A stretch of 11,631 bases of DNA from Altererythrobacter sp. (lineage in GTDB: Bacteria > Pseudomonadota > Alphaproteobacteria > Sphingomonadales > Sphingomonadaceae), in the NCBI GenBank assembly GCA_023299945.1, contig JALZVZ010000328.1:1-11631 (forward strand), read 5' to 3'. A model generated the notes under the pieces. The model did no database searches. It saw only the letters and a program-made list of their open reading frames with translations, and was not told the DNA's origin. Made by a program: the position numbers and the translations under genes. Below are positions 1 through 7,377 of the stretch, one piece after another. The number at the start of each line of letters is the position of its first letter. The stretch's first letter is position 1.

Positions 1-723
1 GGCCAGATATTGAGCGCCTTTGGTGCGCTGATCCGCAATCCGCGCCGGTTCCGCATCCGCGCTCTGATCCGTCAAACGGAGCTGGTGGGCGTGGACGCCC
101 TGCCGATTATTGGCCTGATGAGCTTTCTCATCGGGATTGTGATTGCGCAGCAAGGCGCGGTGCAATTGCAGCAATTTGGCGCAGAGACGCTGACGATCAA
201 TCTGGTCGGGCGGATTACAATGCGCGAGCTGGGCGTGCTGATGACGGCGATCATGGTGGCAGGCCGTTCGGGTAGCGCATTTGCCGCTGAAATCGGGACG
301 ATGAAGCTGACCGAGGAGGTGGATGCGATGCGCACCATCGGCATTTCGCCGGTCGAGGCCTTGGTTATCCCGCGTATGTTATCGGCTGTTTTGATGATGC
401 CTTTGCTTGGATTCTACGCTTCTGTAATGGCGATTATTGGCGGCGCGGTTGTTGGTGATATGCTGCTTGGCATTCCGTTTTGGACTTTCCTTGAGCGGAT
501 CAAGGAAGTCGTGCCTATCTTTGACCTTTGGGTAGGTTTGATCAAAGCGCCAGTGTTTGGTCTGATTATTGGGTTGGCGGGCTGCTATCACGGGATGCAA
601 GTGCGCGGAAATTCTGAAGAAGTGGGCAAGCGCACAACCTTTGCCGTGGTCTCCGCGATCTTTGCGGTGATCGTATTGGATGCGTTTTTCGCTATGTTCT
701 TTACCGAAATCGGCTGGGGCTAA
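1..723 (+). CDS. mlaE: MlaE-type ABC transporter permease, 5' end outside the window
   Basis: This is the inner-membrane permease of an Mla/MCE phospholipid transport system, which moves lipids between inner and outer membranes. The frame is open from base 1 with no stop, so the gene starts upstream; the TTG at 10 is not a credible start. About 240 residues are visible. They contain the family core: a hydrophobic segment ending in IGIVIAQQGAVQLQQFGAE, then MRELGVLMTAIMVAGRSGSAFAAEIG, then the EVDAMRTIGISP coupling segment that contacts the ATPase, and several further membrane helices ending at FFTEIGWG. Family members of about 260 residues carry only this core, while longer alphaproteobacterial ones have a STAS-like N-terminal domain; the window cannot tell which this is. 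It lies 9 bases upstream of mlaF. The family assignment is firm. The transported lipid and direction are inferred from the family. Confidence 0.93.
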   Translation, partial: GQILSAFGALIRNPRRFRIRALIRQTELVGVDALPIIGLMSFLIGIVIAQQGAVQLQQFGAETLTINLVGRITMRELGVLMTAIMVAGRSGSAFAAEIGTMKLTEEVDAMRTIGISPVEALVIPRMLSAVLMMPLLGFYASVMAIIGGAVVGDMLLGIPFWTFLERIKEVVPIFDLWVGLIKAPVFGLIIGLAGCYHGMQVRGNSEEVGKRTTFAVVSAIFAVIVLDAFFAMFFTEIGWG

Positions 724-732
724 GGGGGCATC

Positions 733-1647
733 ATGAGCAAGAGCGAACAGGATGAAGTCCCGCTGGTTAACCAGCTTGTCGATCAAATGCTGGATCAAAC
801 TCCGCGCCAGCGCGCGCCGAGAGTTCACGAGCGGTTTCGCGGGGAGCACCCGATTGTGGTTGAGGCGCTAGAGAACCGCTTTGGCGATCAAGTCGTTCAC
901 CAAAATCTCTCTTTAGAGGTCAAGCGCGGCGAAATTCTCGGCGTTGTGGGTGGGTCGGGCACGGGTAAATCTGTTCTGATGCGCGCCATCATCGGGCTGC
1001 AAACGCCGAGTGCCGGTGATATTGAAGTGTTTGGCCGCTCCATCACTCAGGCGCGCCCTGATGAAGAGATTGGCGTGCGCAACCGCTGGGGCGTGTTGTT
1101 CCAAGGCGGGGCCTTATTCTCCACGCTAACGGTGGGCGAAAATGTCGAGGTTCCGCTCAAGCAATTCTACCCTGAATTATCGGCCCAAATGCGCGAGGAG
1201 ATTGCGCGTTATAAAGTCATCCTGTCCGGACTTCCCGAAGAAGCGGCATGCAAATACCCTTCTGAATTATCGGGCGGTATGCGTAAGCGCGCAGGCCTGG
1301 CGCGGGCTCTAGCACTCGATCCAGAATTGTTGTTCTTGGATGAGCCAACAGCGGGCCTTGATCCCATTGGTGCAGCCGCATTTGACCGCCTGACCCGAGA
1401 GCTAAAAGAGACGCTTGGACTGACGGTTTTTCTGATCACTCATGATCTCGACACATTATATGCAATTTGCGACCGTGTGGCAGTGCTGGCCGATAAACAG
1501 GTGATCGCAGTGGGCACGATCCCTGAATTGCTGGAAACAGATCACCCGTGGATCAATGAATATTTCAACGGTCCGCGCGGACGGGCGGCTTTGGCCAGTC
1601 AAGAGCGCGGCCAGAAGGTAAGCCAGAAAGCGGGCGGCGGAAAATGA
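733..1647 (+). CDS. mlaF: MlaF-type ABC transporter ATP-binding protein
   Basis: This is the cytoplasmic ATPase that powers the MlaE permease. All nucleotide-binding motifs are present in its 304 residues: Walker A GGSGTGKS at 73-80, Q-loop glutamine near 124 (LFQGG), signature LSGGM at 179-183, Walker B LLFLDEP at 199-205 with the catalytic glutamate, and the H-loop histidine at 237 (ITHD). The ATG at 733 follows a GGGGG run at 724-728 that can serve as the ribosome binding site. The first 40 or so residues precede the usual start of the ATPase fold (E. coli MlaF is about 270 residues). They are polar and helix-like (LVNQLVDQMLDQTPRQ), so they form an N-terminal extension of unknown role. 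The C-terminus is a short basic, glycine-rich tail. The gene is in the mla operon with a 9-base gap to mlaE and 49 bases to mlaD. Confidence 0.95.
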   Translation: MSKSEQDEVPLVNQLVDQMLDQTPRQRAPRVHERFRGEHPIVVEALENRFGDQVVHQNLSLEVKRGEILGVVGGSGTGKSVLMRAIIGLQTPSAGDIEVFGRSITQARPDEEIGVRNRWGVLFQGGALFSTLTVGENVEVPLKQFYPELSAQMREEIARYKVILSGLPEEAACKYPSELSGGMRKRAGLARALALDPELLFLDEPTAGLDPIGAAAFDRLTRELKETLGLTVFLITHDLDTLYAICDRVAVLADKQVIAVGTIPELLETDHPWINEYFNGPRGRAALASQERGQKVSQKAGGGK

Positions 1648-1696
1648 TTGCTCGCCCATGGACAAAGTGCCCAAGACAGGGGATTAAGTAGACACG

Positions 1697-2707
1697 ATGG
1701 AAACGCGCGCAAATCATGTCTGGGTTGGGATAGTGACTTTGGCCCTGTTGGCCGGGCTTGCGGCATTTGTCGTCTGGCTGGCGCGGCTGGGTCAGGGCGA
1801 TCAGAACGAATATGACATATTGTTTAAGCAATCTGTCGAGGGTCTTGCACGCGGTAGCCAGGTGTCCTTTTCCGGTGTTCCCGTAGGCCAGGTCAATAAG
1901 ATTGAGCTTTGGGAAAAAGACCCTGAATTCGTCCGTGTCCGCATCAAAATCGACGATAAAGTGCCGGTTTTGGTCGGTACCACCGCGACGGTGCAAGCAA
2001 GCTTTACGGGCGTTTCGACCATTCTATTGGACGGCGCAGTAAAGGGCGCGCCGTCGATCACTTGCGAAACCACTTCATGTCCTGACGGCTTGCCTGTGAT
2101 CCCGCCCGGACGCGGCGGTTTCGGCGAGATCGTCGCCAATGCGCCGCTATTGCTGGAACGTCTTGCGACATTGACTGAACGGCTGACACAGGTTCTGGAT
2201 GATAAAAACCAGACAGAGATTTCCGCGATCCTCAAAAACACTAATGCGCTGACGGGCAATGCCAATGAGCTGACCCAAAACGCCAATCGCGTTGCAGAGA
2301 GCTTGGCGTCATCGGCGCCGCAATTGGGCACAACTTTGGTCCAGCTCGAAGGCACTTTGACCGAAGCGCAAGGCGCGATTGCCGCGTTTGAGCAGGTGAT
2401 GGGCTCCACAGATGTGCTTCTAAATGAAGAGGCGCCTGCGCTTTCAGAAGAACTACGCAGCACCATGGCGAGCGCATCGATAACTGCTGATGAATTGTCC
2501 AAAACCGCCGCAGCGTTGACCAAGGTTTTGAACGAGGTCGGGCCAGCGGCAAGCACCGTCAATCAGGAAACTTTGCCTGCGCTAACGGCAACATTGGAAG
2601 ATGTGCAAGCCACCAGCAAGGCTTTGCGTAAGGTCACCGAACGACTGGAAAACCAAGGCATAGGCTCGCTAGTCGAAGGTCAAAGTCTGCCGGATTATGA
2701 GCCATGA
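1697..2707 (+). CDS. mlaD: MlaD-type MCE-domain protein, substrate-binding subunit
   Basis: This is a membrane-anchored periplasmic MCE protein. MlaD hexamers sit on the MlaFE transporter and pass lipid through a central pore. In 336 residues there is an N-terminal transmembrane anchor at about 9-29 and an MCE domain at about 38-115, recognisable from VEGLARGSQVSFSGVPVGQV and FTGVSTILLDG. A long helical region from about 145 to 330, rich in Ala, Leu, Thr, Asn and Gln, would extend the hexamer as a coiled bundle, as in longer MCE proteins; E. coli MlaD is only about 183 residues. Just after the MCE domain there is a cysteine pair, C123 and C128 (CETTSC), which could form a periplasmic disulfide. 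The start ATG at 1697 has only a weak upstream purine tract. Its last four bases overlap the lipoprotein gene (ATGA), suggesting translational coupling. Confidence 0.93.
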   Translation: METRANHVWVGIVTLALLAGLAAFVVWLARLGQGDQNEYDILFKQSVEGLARGSQVSFSGVPVGQVNKIELWEKDPEFVRVRIKIDDKVPVLVGTTATVQASFTGVSTILLDGAVKGAPSITCETTSCPDGLPVIPPGRGGFGEIVANAPLLLERLATLTERLTQVLDDKNQTEISAILKNTNALTGNANELTQNANRVAESLASSAPQLGTTLVQLEGTLTEAQGAIAAFEQVMGSTDVLLNEEAPALSEELRSTMASASITADELSKTAAALTKVLNEVGPAASTVNQETLPALTATLEDVQATSKALRKVTERLENQGIGSLVEGQSLPDYEP

Positions 2708-3318
2708 GGACATTTGAAATGCCAGCTTTTCTCTCACCTCGTATGATCGGCGCATTGGCCGGGGCAGCAATGCTGTCGGGCTGTGTCAGTCTTGCCGCTG
2801 AACCGCCAGCCAGTCTTCTGAATTTGACCGCGGCGGATAAAGCGCCCGCTGGCACCCAGCGCAGCGGTGTGCGCGGCCAAGCGTTGACGGTGATGATCCC
2901 TGATGTGCCTGCCAAGATCGATGTTTTGCGTGTGCCAGTGCAAGTCTCCGCAACCGAGATTGCTTACATCAAAGATGCGGTTTGGGTGGAAAAGCCAGCG
3001 CGCTTGTTCCGCCGTTTAATGGCAGAGACTTTGCGTGCGCGCAGCCAGCGTTTGATCGTTGAGGCGGATGTTGCGACCAGCGGTAGCGGGCCGCGCTTGC
3101 AAGGGACTTTGCGCGAATTTGGTTATGATGCGACCAATGGCTCTGCCGTGGTGCGATTTGATGCAGAGCGCATGAATGCCCAAGGTAATATTGAGGCGCG
3201 CCGTTTTGAAGCCAGCGAAGCGGGCGTTGTTCCCAAGGCTGGAAATGTTGGCGCAGCGTTAAATCGCGTAGCCAATGATGTGGCGGGCCAAGTGGCGGAT
3301 TGGGTGCTGGCTGAATAG
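2704..3318 (+). CDS. ABC-type transport auxiliary lipoprotein, PqiC/YmbA-like
   Basis: This is a predicted lipoprotein that would complete the Mla-like system on the periplasmic or outer-membrane side. Its 204 residues begin with a lipoprotein signal: a hydrophobic stretch at 14-26 ending in lipobox LSGC with the lipidated cysteine at 27. The rest matches the general plan of PqiC/YmbA-type auxiliary lipoproteins: a variable linker, VMIPDVPAKIDVLRVPVQVSATEIAYIKDAVWV with a predicted strand-helix pattern, then LRARSQRLIVEAD and the GTLREFGYDA segment. I assign the family by this pattern and by position after mlaD. The ATG at 2704 overlaps the mlaD stop by 4 bases. The second ATG at 2719 (residue 6) has a better-placed AGGA at 2707-2710 and also leaves an intact signal peptide, so it may be the true start. 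The gene ends 11 bases from the convergent ATP12 gene. Confidence 0.82.
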   Translation: MRTFEMPAFLSPRMIGALAGAAMLSGCVSLAAEPPASLLNLTAADKAPAGTQRSGVRGQALTVMIPDVPAKIDVLRVPVQVSATEIAYIKDAVWVEKPARLFRRLMAETLRARSQRLIVEADVATSGSGPRLQGTLREFGYDATNGSAVVRFDAERMNAQGNIEARRFEASEAGVVPKAGNVGAALNRVANDVAGQVADWVLAE

Positions 3319-3329
3319 GGTTCGGTGGG

Positions 3330-4025
3330 CTAGTTACGCGCTAATTGCACCCACTTAAATGCCTGCATAAAATCGGCCTCACGGGCATTGCGCTGGGCGG
3401 TTGCGTCTGCATCCGTGCCCCATAATTCTTCCTGCCAAAGCTCTTCCAAATTGGCAGCATCCCATAAAGCCTTTGGATCGGCGTTCGGCTGCGTCGCCTC
3501 GAGCCCAATTGCAAAGCTAGTGGCGAGCGAGGCTAGCGTCTGCAATCCGGTCAGGGCAAATGCATCCATCGCGCTTAAACGGCCTTGGAAATGCGCCAAA
3601 GTTGCCTCTGGCTGGGCGGCATGCATAATGCCAGATACGCGGGTAAAGCGAACATGCTCACGGGCTTCGGCGCGGGCCAAAATGGGCTCCCATTCAGCTT
3701 GTTGGCGGGCGAACAGCGCATCATCTGGATCGGCGCGGTAGCACAGCGTGTCTGTCTCGGCATATTTGCCTAATGTCTCCAGCGTTTCTGCAGGATCAGA
3801 TGCGACTTTATCAATCGCAAAATCGGTCAAATCGCGGAACACAAATGCGCGCAGGTTAAGCTCTTCGCCTTGCCTGTCCCATTCCGCCGCCATCGCCTTG
3901 GCCAGCGATTGTGTAGGGATCAATTGCGGAGTGCCGCCTTGCGTCTTGATCGCGCGGCCATCCAGCATGATTTGCCAAGCGTCGCCCACAGGTTCCACGC
4001 GAACCGCCTTATAAAAGCGCTTCAT
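3330..4025 (-). CDS. ATP12-family F1 ATP synthase assembly chaperone
   Basis: ATP12 proteins in mitochondria and alphaproteobacteria bind the F1 alpha subunit and assist F1-ATPase assembly. The 231 residues show the family layout. The N-terminus is RFYKAVRVEPVGDAW followed by LDGRAIKT, and then AKAMAAEWDRQGEEL. Next come FRDLTDFAIDKV and GKYAETDTLCYRAD, the latter being the most recognisable block. The helical C-terminal half has LTGLQTLASLATSFAIGL and LEELWQEELWG. Length is normal for bacterial members. It is the last gene of the minus-strand operon, and its ATG at 4025-4023 overlaps the stop of the upstream 91-residue membrane protein by 4 bases. The stop codon lies 11 bases from the convergent lipoprotein gene, and I see no clear intrinsic terminator between the two. 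Family identity is firm; chaperone function here is inferred from the family. Confidence 0.92.
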   Translation of the reverse strand: MKRFYKAVRVEPVGDAWQIMLDGRAIKTQGGTPQLIPTQSLAKAMAAEWDRQGEELNLRAFVFRDLTDFAIDKVASDPAETLETLGKYAETDTLCYRADPDDALFARQQAEWEPILARAEAREHVRFTRVSGIMHAAQPEATLAHFQGRLSAMDAFALTGLQTLASLATSFAIGLEATQPNADPKALWDAANLEELWQEELWGTDADATAQRNAREADFMQAFKWVQLARN

Positions 4026-4297
4026 TTCTTGCCGCTTTCATCCGCTTCGGTATTCTCAGCATCAGACGTGCGCCAATTTTTCGTGAACCATTTGGGCCCG
4101 TAGAAAAAGCCAACCATACCGCCCAGTGCCATCACAATGCCAAATGGCTTGCCAAGGCCCAGCGGCGCAATGACCGCATCATAGGTAATCGCAATGCCGA
4201 GCATAACCACGCCCACAAAGCCAAAGCGTAATGCGCTGAGCAGTAGGTGCCGGCGCAAGGCCAGCGGATCATCGAGAAGATTGCGCTCCTCGCTCAC
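4022..4297 (-). CDS. Uncharacterised small membrane protein, two helices
   Basis: I do not recognise this 91-residue protein as a named family. It has a charged N-terminus (SEERNLLDDPLALRR), two hydrophobic segments at about 18-40 and 48-67 separated by a short loop containing LGLGKP, then FFYGPKWFTKNW and a polar acidic C-terminal tail ending ESGKK. A helical hairpin in the inner membrane is the likely topology. The start is GTG at 4297-4295, chosen because it forms a 4-base GTGA overlap with the stop of the phosphatase gene. Its own stop overlaps the ATP12 start by 4 bases. That coupling suggests co-production with the ATP12 chaperone, so a role near the F1Fo ATP synthase is possible, in the manner of the small AtpI/AtpZ proteins. 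This is inference from position and topology only, not from sequence similarity. Confidence 0.8.
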   Translation of the reverse strand: MSEERNLLDDPLALRRHLLLSALRFGFVGVVMLGIAITYDAVIAPLGLGKPFGIVMALGGMVGFFYGPKWFTKNWRTSDAENTEADESGKK

Positions 4298-4953
4298 AAA
4301 AGCGCCTCTAAATGCGCCATATCGCGGGCCACGTTTGCGGCGCCCGCATCGCGCAATTCATCTGGTGTATGATAGCCCCATTCGACCCCAATCGCGCGCA
4401 CGCCTGCATTTGCAGCCATCGTCATATCAAAGCTGGTGTCGCCGATCATCACGGCGTTTTCGGCGGGTACCCCTGCTTCTAAAAGCGCTGCCTCCAACAT
4501 CGCAGGATGCGGCTTAGACGGGTGACCATCGGCTGTTTGCAGCGATGTAAATAGGTGATTGATCCCATGTGTCTCGAGGCATGCGTTCAACCCGCGCGTG
4601 GATTTTCCCGTCGCCACCGCCAGCAGCCAGCCAGCATCGTGCAGGCCGGTGAGCAATTCTGGAATGCCGTCATACAGCGGCTCATCCAATGTGCCCGCCG
4701 TGCGCCGCGCGCGGAACATGGTCTTATAATTTTCGACCAATCCCGTTTGGACAGCCTCGTTTGCATCTGGCGCTAGCTGAGCGATAGCCACCGGCAGGCT
4801 GAGCCCGACCAATCGGCGTGTCTCATTGCGATCAGGTGCTGCAAAGCCTGCTGCGACGAAGGCCTGCTCCATCGTGTCACAAACATCCGCCTGGCCATCG
4901 ACCAAGGTTCCATCGCAATCAAAGACGGCGAGTCTAGAGGGGCGGCGGCTCAT
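4294..4953 (-). CDS. HAD-superfamily hydrolase, phosphoglycolate phosphatase-like
   Basis: This is a HAD phosphatase of the Gph/beta-phosphoglucomutase-like subfamily with a helical cap. In 219 residues the four motifs are intact: motif I DCDGT at 12-16 with nucleophile D12 and acid/base D14, motif II threonine at 115 (VATGKS), motif III lysine at 147 (SKPHP), and motif IV GDTSFD at 171-176 with magnesium-binding aspartates D172 and D176. The cap domain lies between about 20 and 90. The likely substrate is a small phosphorylated metabolite, with 2-phosphoglycolate the usual annotation, but the sequence does not settle the substrate. The ATG at 4953 overlaps the PaiB-like stop by 4 bases, and its stop overlaps the GTG start of the small membrane protein, so translation is probably coupled on both sides. 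Confidence 0.92.
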   Translation of the reverse strand: MSRRPSRLAVFDCDGTLVDGQADVCDTMEQAFVAAGFAAPDRNETRRLVGLSLPVAIAQLAPDANEAVQTGLVENYKTMFRARRTAGTLDEPLYDGIPELLTGLHDAGWLLAVATGKSTRGLNACLETHGINHLFTSLQTADGHPSKPHPAMLEAALLEAGVPAENAVMIGDTSFDMTMAANAGVRAIGVEWGYHTPDELRDAGAANVARDMAHLEALL

Positions 4954-5552
4954 TTTTGAAAAGCCTGCATCAATTTAACCATTGCTGTGGAACCTTCTGC
5001 TTCTAACCCATCAATGATCCTTTGGCGTTCTTCAGCTGGCTTGTTCTGGGATAATTTGATTGTCTCGCGCACGCTAGTGATGGACATTTCAAAGCCCACA
5101 ATCCCTCGCAGTAGCGCTCGGACAGCGCTGTGATCCATCTTGTCCATCGTCCAAGGCAAGCCAATAGCAATTCGGTCCTCGTGTTCTGCGCTCAAATTGA
5201 CAAGCAAATCAGGCAATTTTTCTTCTTCCACTCTCTTGGCGATGCCTTCGAATTCAAAAGCTACATAGTTCCAAGTCGGAACCTGATTGTCAGCAGCATA
5301 CCATCGGGCGGATATATACTCATCTGGGCCATTGATGACTGCAAGGGCCTGTGCGCCATCAAGGTAAGGCGTCAGCGTATTGTTCTTCGCAAGGTGGAAT
5401 TCCACAGTATGTGGGCCAGAAAAATACACTGGCGCATGGGCCACTTTGGGGCCCATTGGCGTTTGAAGAAAAATGGAGGCAAACATACTTCCGCCCACAA
5501 GTTCTGGTCGGAACTCTGGATCAGTGCCTCTGAATGCAGAATTGGGATGCAT
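4950..5552 (-). CDS. PaiB-like FMN-binding negative transcriptional regulator family protein
   Basis: This 200-residue protein resembles the PaiB family, split-barrel FMN-binding proteins; Bacillus PaiB was described as a repressor of sporulation and protease genes. Diagnostic blocks are AVINGPDEYISARWY at 71-85, VPTWNY at 91-96, the ExR-type segment around 124 (EHEDR), LLRGIVGFEMSIT at 147-159 and KLSQNKP at 166-172. The reading frame stays open further upstream into rluC, but those residues are shadow translation. I chose the ATG at 5552 because it lies just after the rluC stop, has GAGG upstream and gives the family's normal N-terminus. GC is about 50% by hand count over 4981-5520, against about 60% in the flanking genes. 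The role is uncertain: family members may bind FMN or heme-related ligands rather than DNA. Confidence 0.88.
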   Translation of the reverse strand: MHPNSAFRGTDPEFRPELVGGSMFASIFLQTPMGPKVAHAPVYFSGPHTVEFHLAKNNTLTPYLDGAQALAVINGPDEYISARWYAADNQVPTWNYVAFEFEGIAKRVEEEKLPDLLVNLSAEHEDRIAIGLPWTMDKMDHSAVRALLRGIVGFEMSITSVRETIKLSQNKPAEERQRIIDGLEAEGSTAMVKLMQAFQK

Positions 5553-5574
5553 TAAGCCTGCCTCACTTACGCGT

Positions 5575-6831
5575 TCACTTCCTTGGACCTGCGGGCTTCC
5601 CATTGGGTTTGCCTGAACGCTTCTTGGGTTTGCGCTTTCTACCGATTGGATCACCGCCCGTATTGCCGCGTGTGCCAGCGGTACGTGTGCGGCGTTCCCC
5701 GCGTCTATCCTTGCGGTATTGCTTGGCAAATTTGCGCGCTGCTTGTTTTTTCTCTTCGCGGTTCTTTTCCGGCGGCGCAACGATTAGCGGATCAGCATTG
5801 CTGAGGCTGGCATCAAAGCCCAAATGCTCCATGGTTTGCGCGAAATGTTCGGGCAATTCGGCGGTCACATCCAGCTTGGGAACAGACTTGCCGTCAACCG
5901 CAGGCTGAGAGATCACCAGACGGCGCGCATGCAGATGCATCTTGCGGCTAACACTGCCGGTAAGGAAGGCGTCTTGCCCGCCATATTTTCCGTCGCCCAC
6001 AATCGGGTGGCCGATGGCCGCCATATGCGCGCGCAACTGGTGGGTGCGTCCGGTTAGCGGTTCCAGCTCCACCCAAGCGGTAGAATGCCCAGCGCGCTCA
6101 ACAACCCGGTAACGGGTCTTGGCGCTTTGGCCTTCTTCATGATCGACATGCATTTTCTCGCCGCCCGTGCCGGGCTGTTTGGCCAGAGGTGCGTCGATTG
6201 TGCCTTCGAAAACCTCTGGCACGCCGACAATCAGCGCCCAATAGACCTTGCGGGCAGAGTGGGAGGAGAAACGCTTGGAATAGCTGGACGCTGAACCTGG
6301 AGTGCGCGCGATCAGCAGCACGCCAGATGTGTCTTTGTCGAGACGGTGAACGAGGCGCGGGCGCGGTACGTCTTCGCCGTCCACAAACGCATCGAGCAGA
6401 CCGTCGACATGGCGGTGCGTTTTGCTGCCGCCTTGGGTGGCAAGGCCAGGCGGTTTGTTGAGCACAATGGCGCTGGCAGTCTCTTTGATAACCATGGCGT
6501 GCGCTTGTTCGATGTCTTCTGGTGTCAGCTCGCGCTTTGGTTTCGGTCCGCGCTTGGTATTTTCACCGCCCGGCGGAACGCGCAAGACCTGCCCCTTGGA
6601 AAGGCGGTCATCGGGCTTCGCCCGCTTGCCATCAACGCGAATTTGGCCCGTGCGCGCCCAGCGCGACACTGTGGCAAAGCCGATTTGCGGCAAATTGCGC
6701 TTGAACCAACGGTCGAGCCGGATGCCATTGTCATCCTCGACAATGGTAAATTGGCGCACGTTTTGCGAAGCAGGGCTAGGGGCGTCAGTCTGCGCCTGAG
6801 CCGCTTTGTTGTCATCCATATCGCTGCTCAT
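5575..6831 (-). CDS. RluA/RluC-family 23S rRNA pseudouridine synthase
   Basis: This enzyme isomerises specific uridines in RNA, most likely 23S rRNA, to pseudouridine. Its 418 residues hold an S4 RNA-binding domain at about 37-82 (IRLDRWFKRNLP, then TGQIRVDGKRAK), the LNKPPGLATQGG strand at 124-135, the catalytic motif HRLDKDTSG at 162-170 with catalytic D165, and GRTHQLRAH further on. Domain order is that of RluC/RluD. E. coli RluC is 319 residues; the excess is a short acidic N-terminal leader and a C-terminal tail from about residue 358, very rich in Lys, Arg and Gly and probably disordered, which may add RNA affinity. The ATG at 6831 overlaps the crcB stop by 4 bases. Whether it is RluC, RluD or a specialised paralog is not decidable from this window. 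Confidence 0.93.
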   Translation of the reverse strand: MSSDMDDNKAAQAQTDAPSPASQNVRQFTIVEDDNGIRLDRWFKRNLPQIGFATVSRWARTGQIRVDGKRAKPDDRLSKGQVLRVPPGGENTKRGPKPKRELTPEDIEQAHAMVIKETASAIVLNKPPGLATQGGSKTHRHVDGLLDAFVDGEDVPRPRLVHRLDKDTSGVLLIARTPGSASSYSKRFSSHSARKVYWALIVGVPEVFEGTIDAPLAKQPGTGGEKMHVDHEEGQSAKTRYRVVERAGHSTAWVELEPLTGRTHQLRAHMAAIGHPIVGDGKYGGQDAFLTGSVSRKMHLHARRLVISQPAVDGKSVPKLDVTAELPEHFAQTMEHLGFDASLSNADPLIVAPPEKNREEKKQAARKFAKQYRKDRRGERRTRTAGTRGNTGGDPIGRKRKPKKRSGKPNGKPAGPRK

Positions 6832-7262
6832 GATGCAATCCGCATGATAATAAGTCCAAGATAGAGCGCAATCACACCGGCCAAAACCGAGATGAGCGCG
6901 TAAGATAGGCTGGTTAGGGCTTGCCCGCGTTCGATCAGCATCATCAGCTCCAGACTAAATGCGCTAAATGTGGTGAAGCCGCCAAGCAGGCCAACGCCGA
7001 TCAGTAAGCGGGCTTGTTCTGATCCTGCCGGTGACAGCGCCGATCCATCGCGCGCCAGCCAGCCAAACAGCAATCCCATCGCTAGGCTGCCCAAAACATT
7101 GGCCGCCAATGTTGCCCACGGGAAGGCGCCGATTACCGCTGGCCCAAGCCAAGCGGTCAGCGTGCGGCCCAATTGATATCGCAATGCAGCGCCAATAGCG
7201 CCGCCAACCGCGACATTCAGCAGCGCGGCAAGCGGGGAAAGGGAAGGGGTGAGCGATGACAT
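6828..7262 (-). CDS. crcB: Fluc/CrcB fluoride ion channel
   Basis: CrcB (FluC) is a dimeric inner-membrane channel that exports fluoride and protects against fluoride toxicity. The 144-residue protein has four hydrophobic segments and the family signatures: NVAVGGAIGAALRYQLG at 16-32, the TM2 asparagine in NVLGS at 55-59, and GGFTTFSAFSLE at 94-105 carrying the conserved phenylalanines. I chose the ATG at 7262 over the longer open frame to 7373 because the family starts here and a GAGG lies 7 bases upstream; the extra 37 residues are polar and basic, with no family resemblance. It is the first gene of the minus-strand operon and overlaps the rluC-like gene by 4 bases. I looked for a fluoride riboswitch in the 236-base upstream spacer and did not recognise one. 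Confidence 0.93.
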   Translation of the reverse strand: MSSLTPSLSPLAALLNVAVGGAIGAALRYQLGRTLTAWLGPAVIGAFPWATLAANVLGSLAMGLLFGWLARDGSALSPAGSEQARLLIGVGLLGGFTTFSAFSLELMMLIERGQALTSLSYALISVLAGVIALYLGLIIMRIAS

Positions 7263-7377
7263 GTCGGGCCTCTTAGCCTCGCGCGGGCGCGCTGGCCAGT
7301 AATGATAGAAACCATGTTTCTTGCGCGGATAGGCCTTGCCAAAAACCAGCGTCCACGCTAGTTGCGCCCTCATACGA

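Noticed and set aside
1801..2562. 253-codon open frame on the minus strand
   Set aside because: Antisense to mlaD, with low-complexity Ser/Val/Ala-rich translation and no recognisable motif.
3319..3360. Hairpin between the convergent lipoprotein and ATP12 genes
   Set aside because: GTGGG and CCCAC can pair, but the loop is long and imperfect and no T-run follows on either strand.
5553..5780. PaiB-like protein starting far upstream inside rluC
   Set aside because: The residues before 5552 are a shadow of the Lys/Arg-rich rluC tail, and the family N-terminus matches the ATG at 5552.
7263..7373. N-terminal extension of CrcB by 37 residues
   Set aside because: The extra residues are polar and basic, unlike the family; a good ribosome binding site sits before the ATG at 7262.
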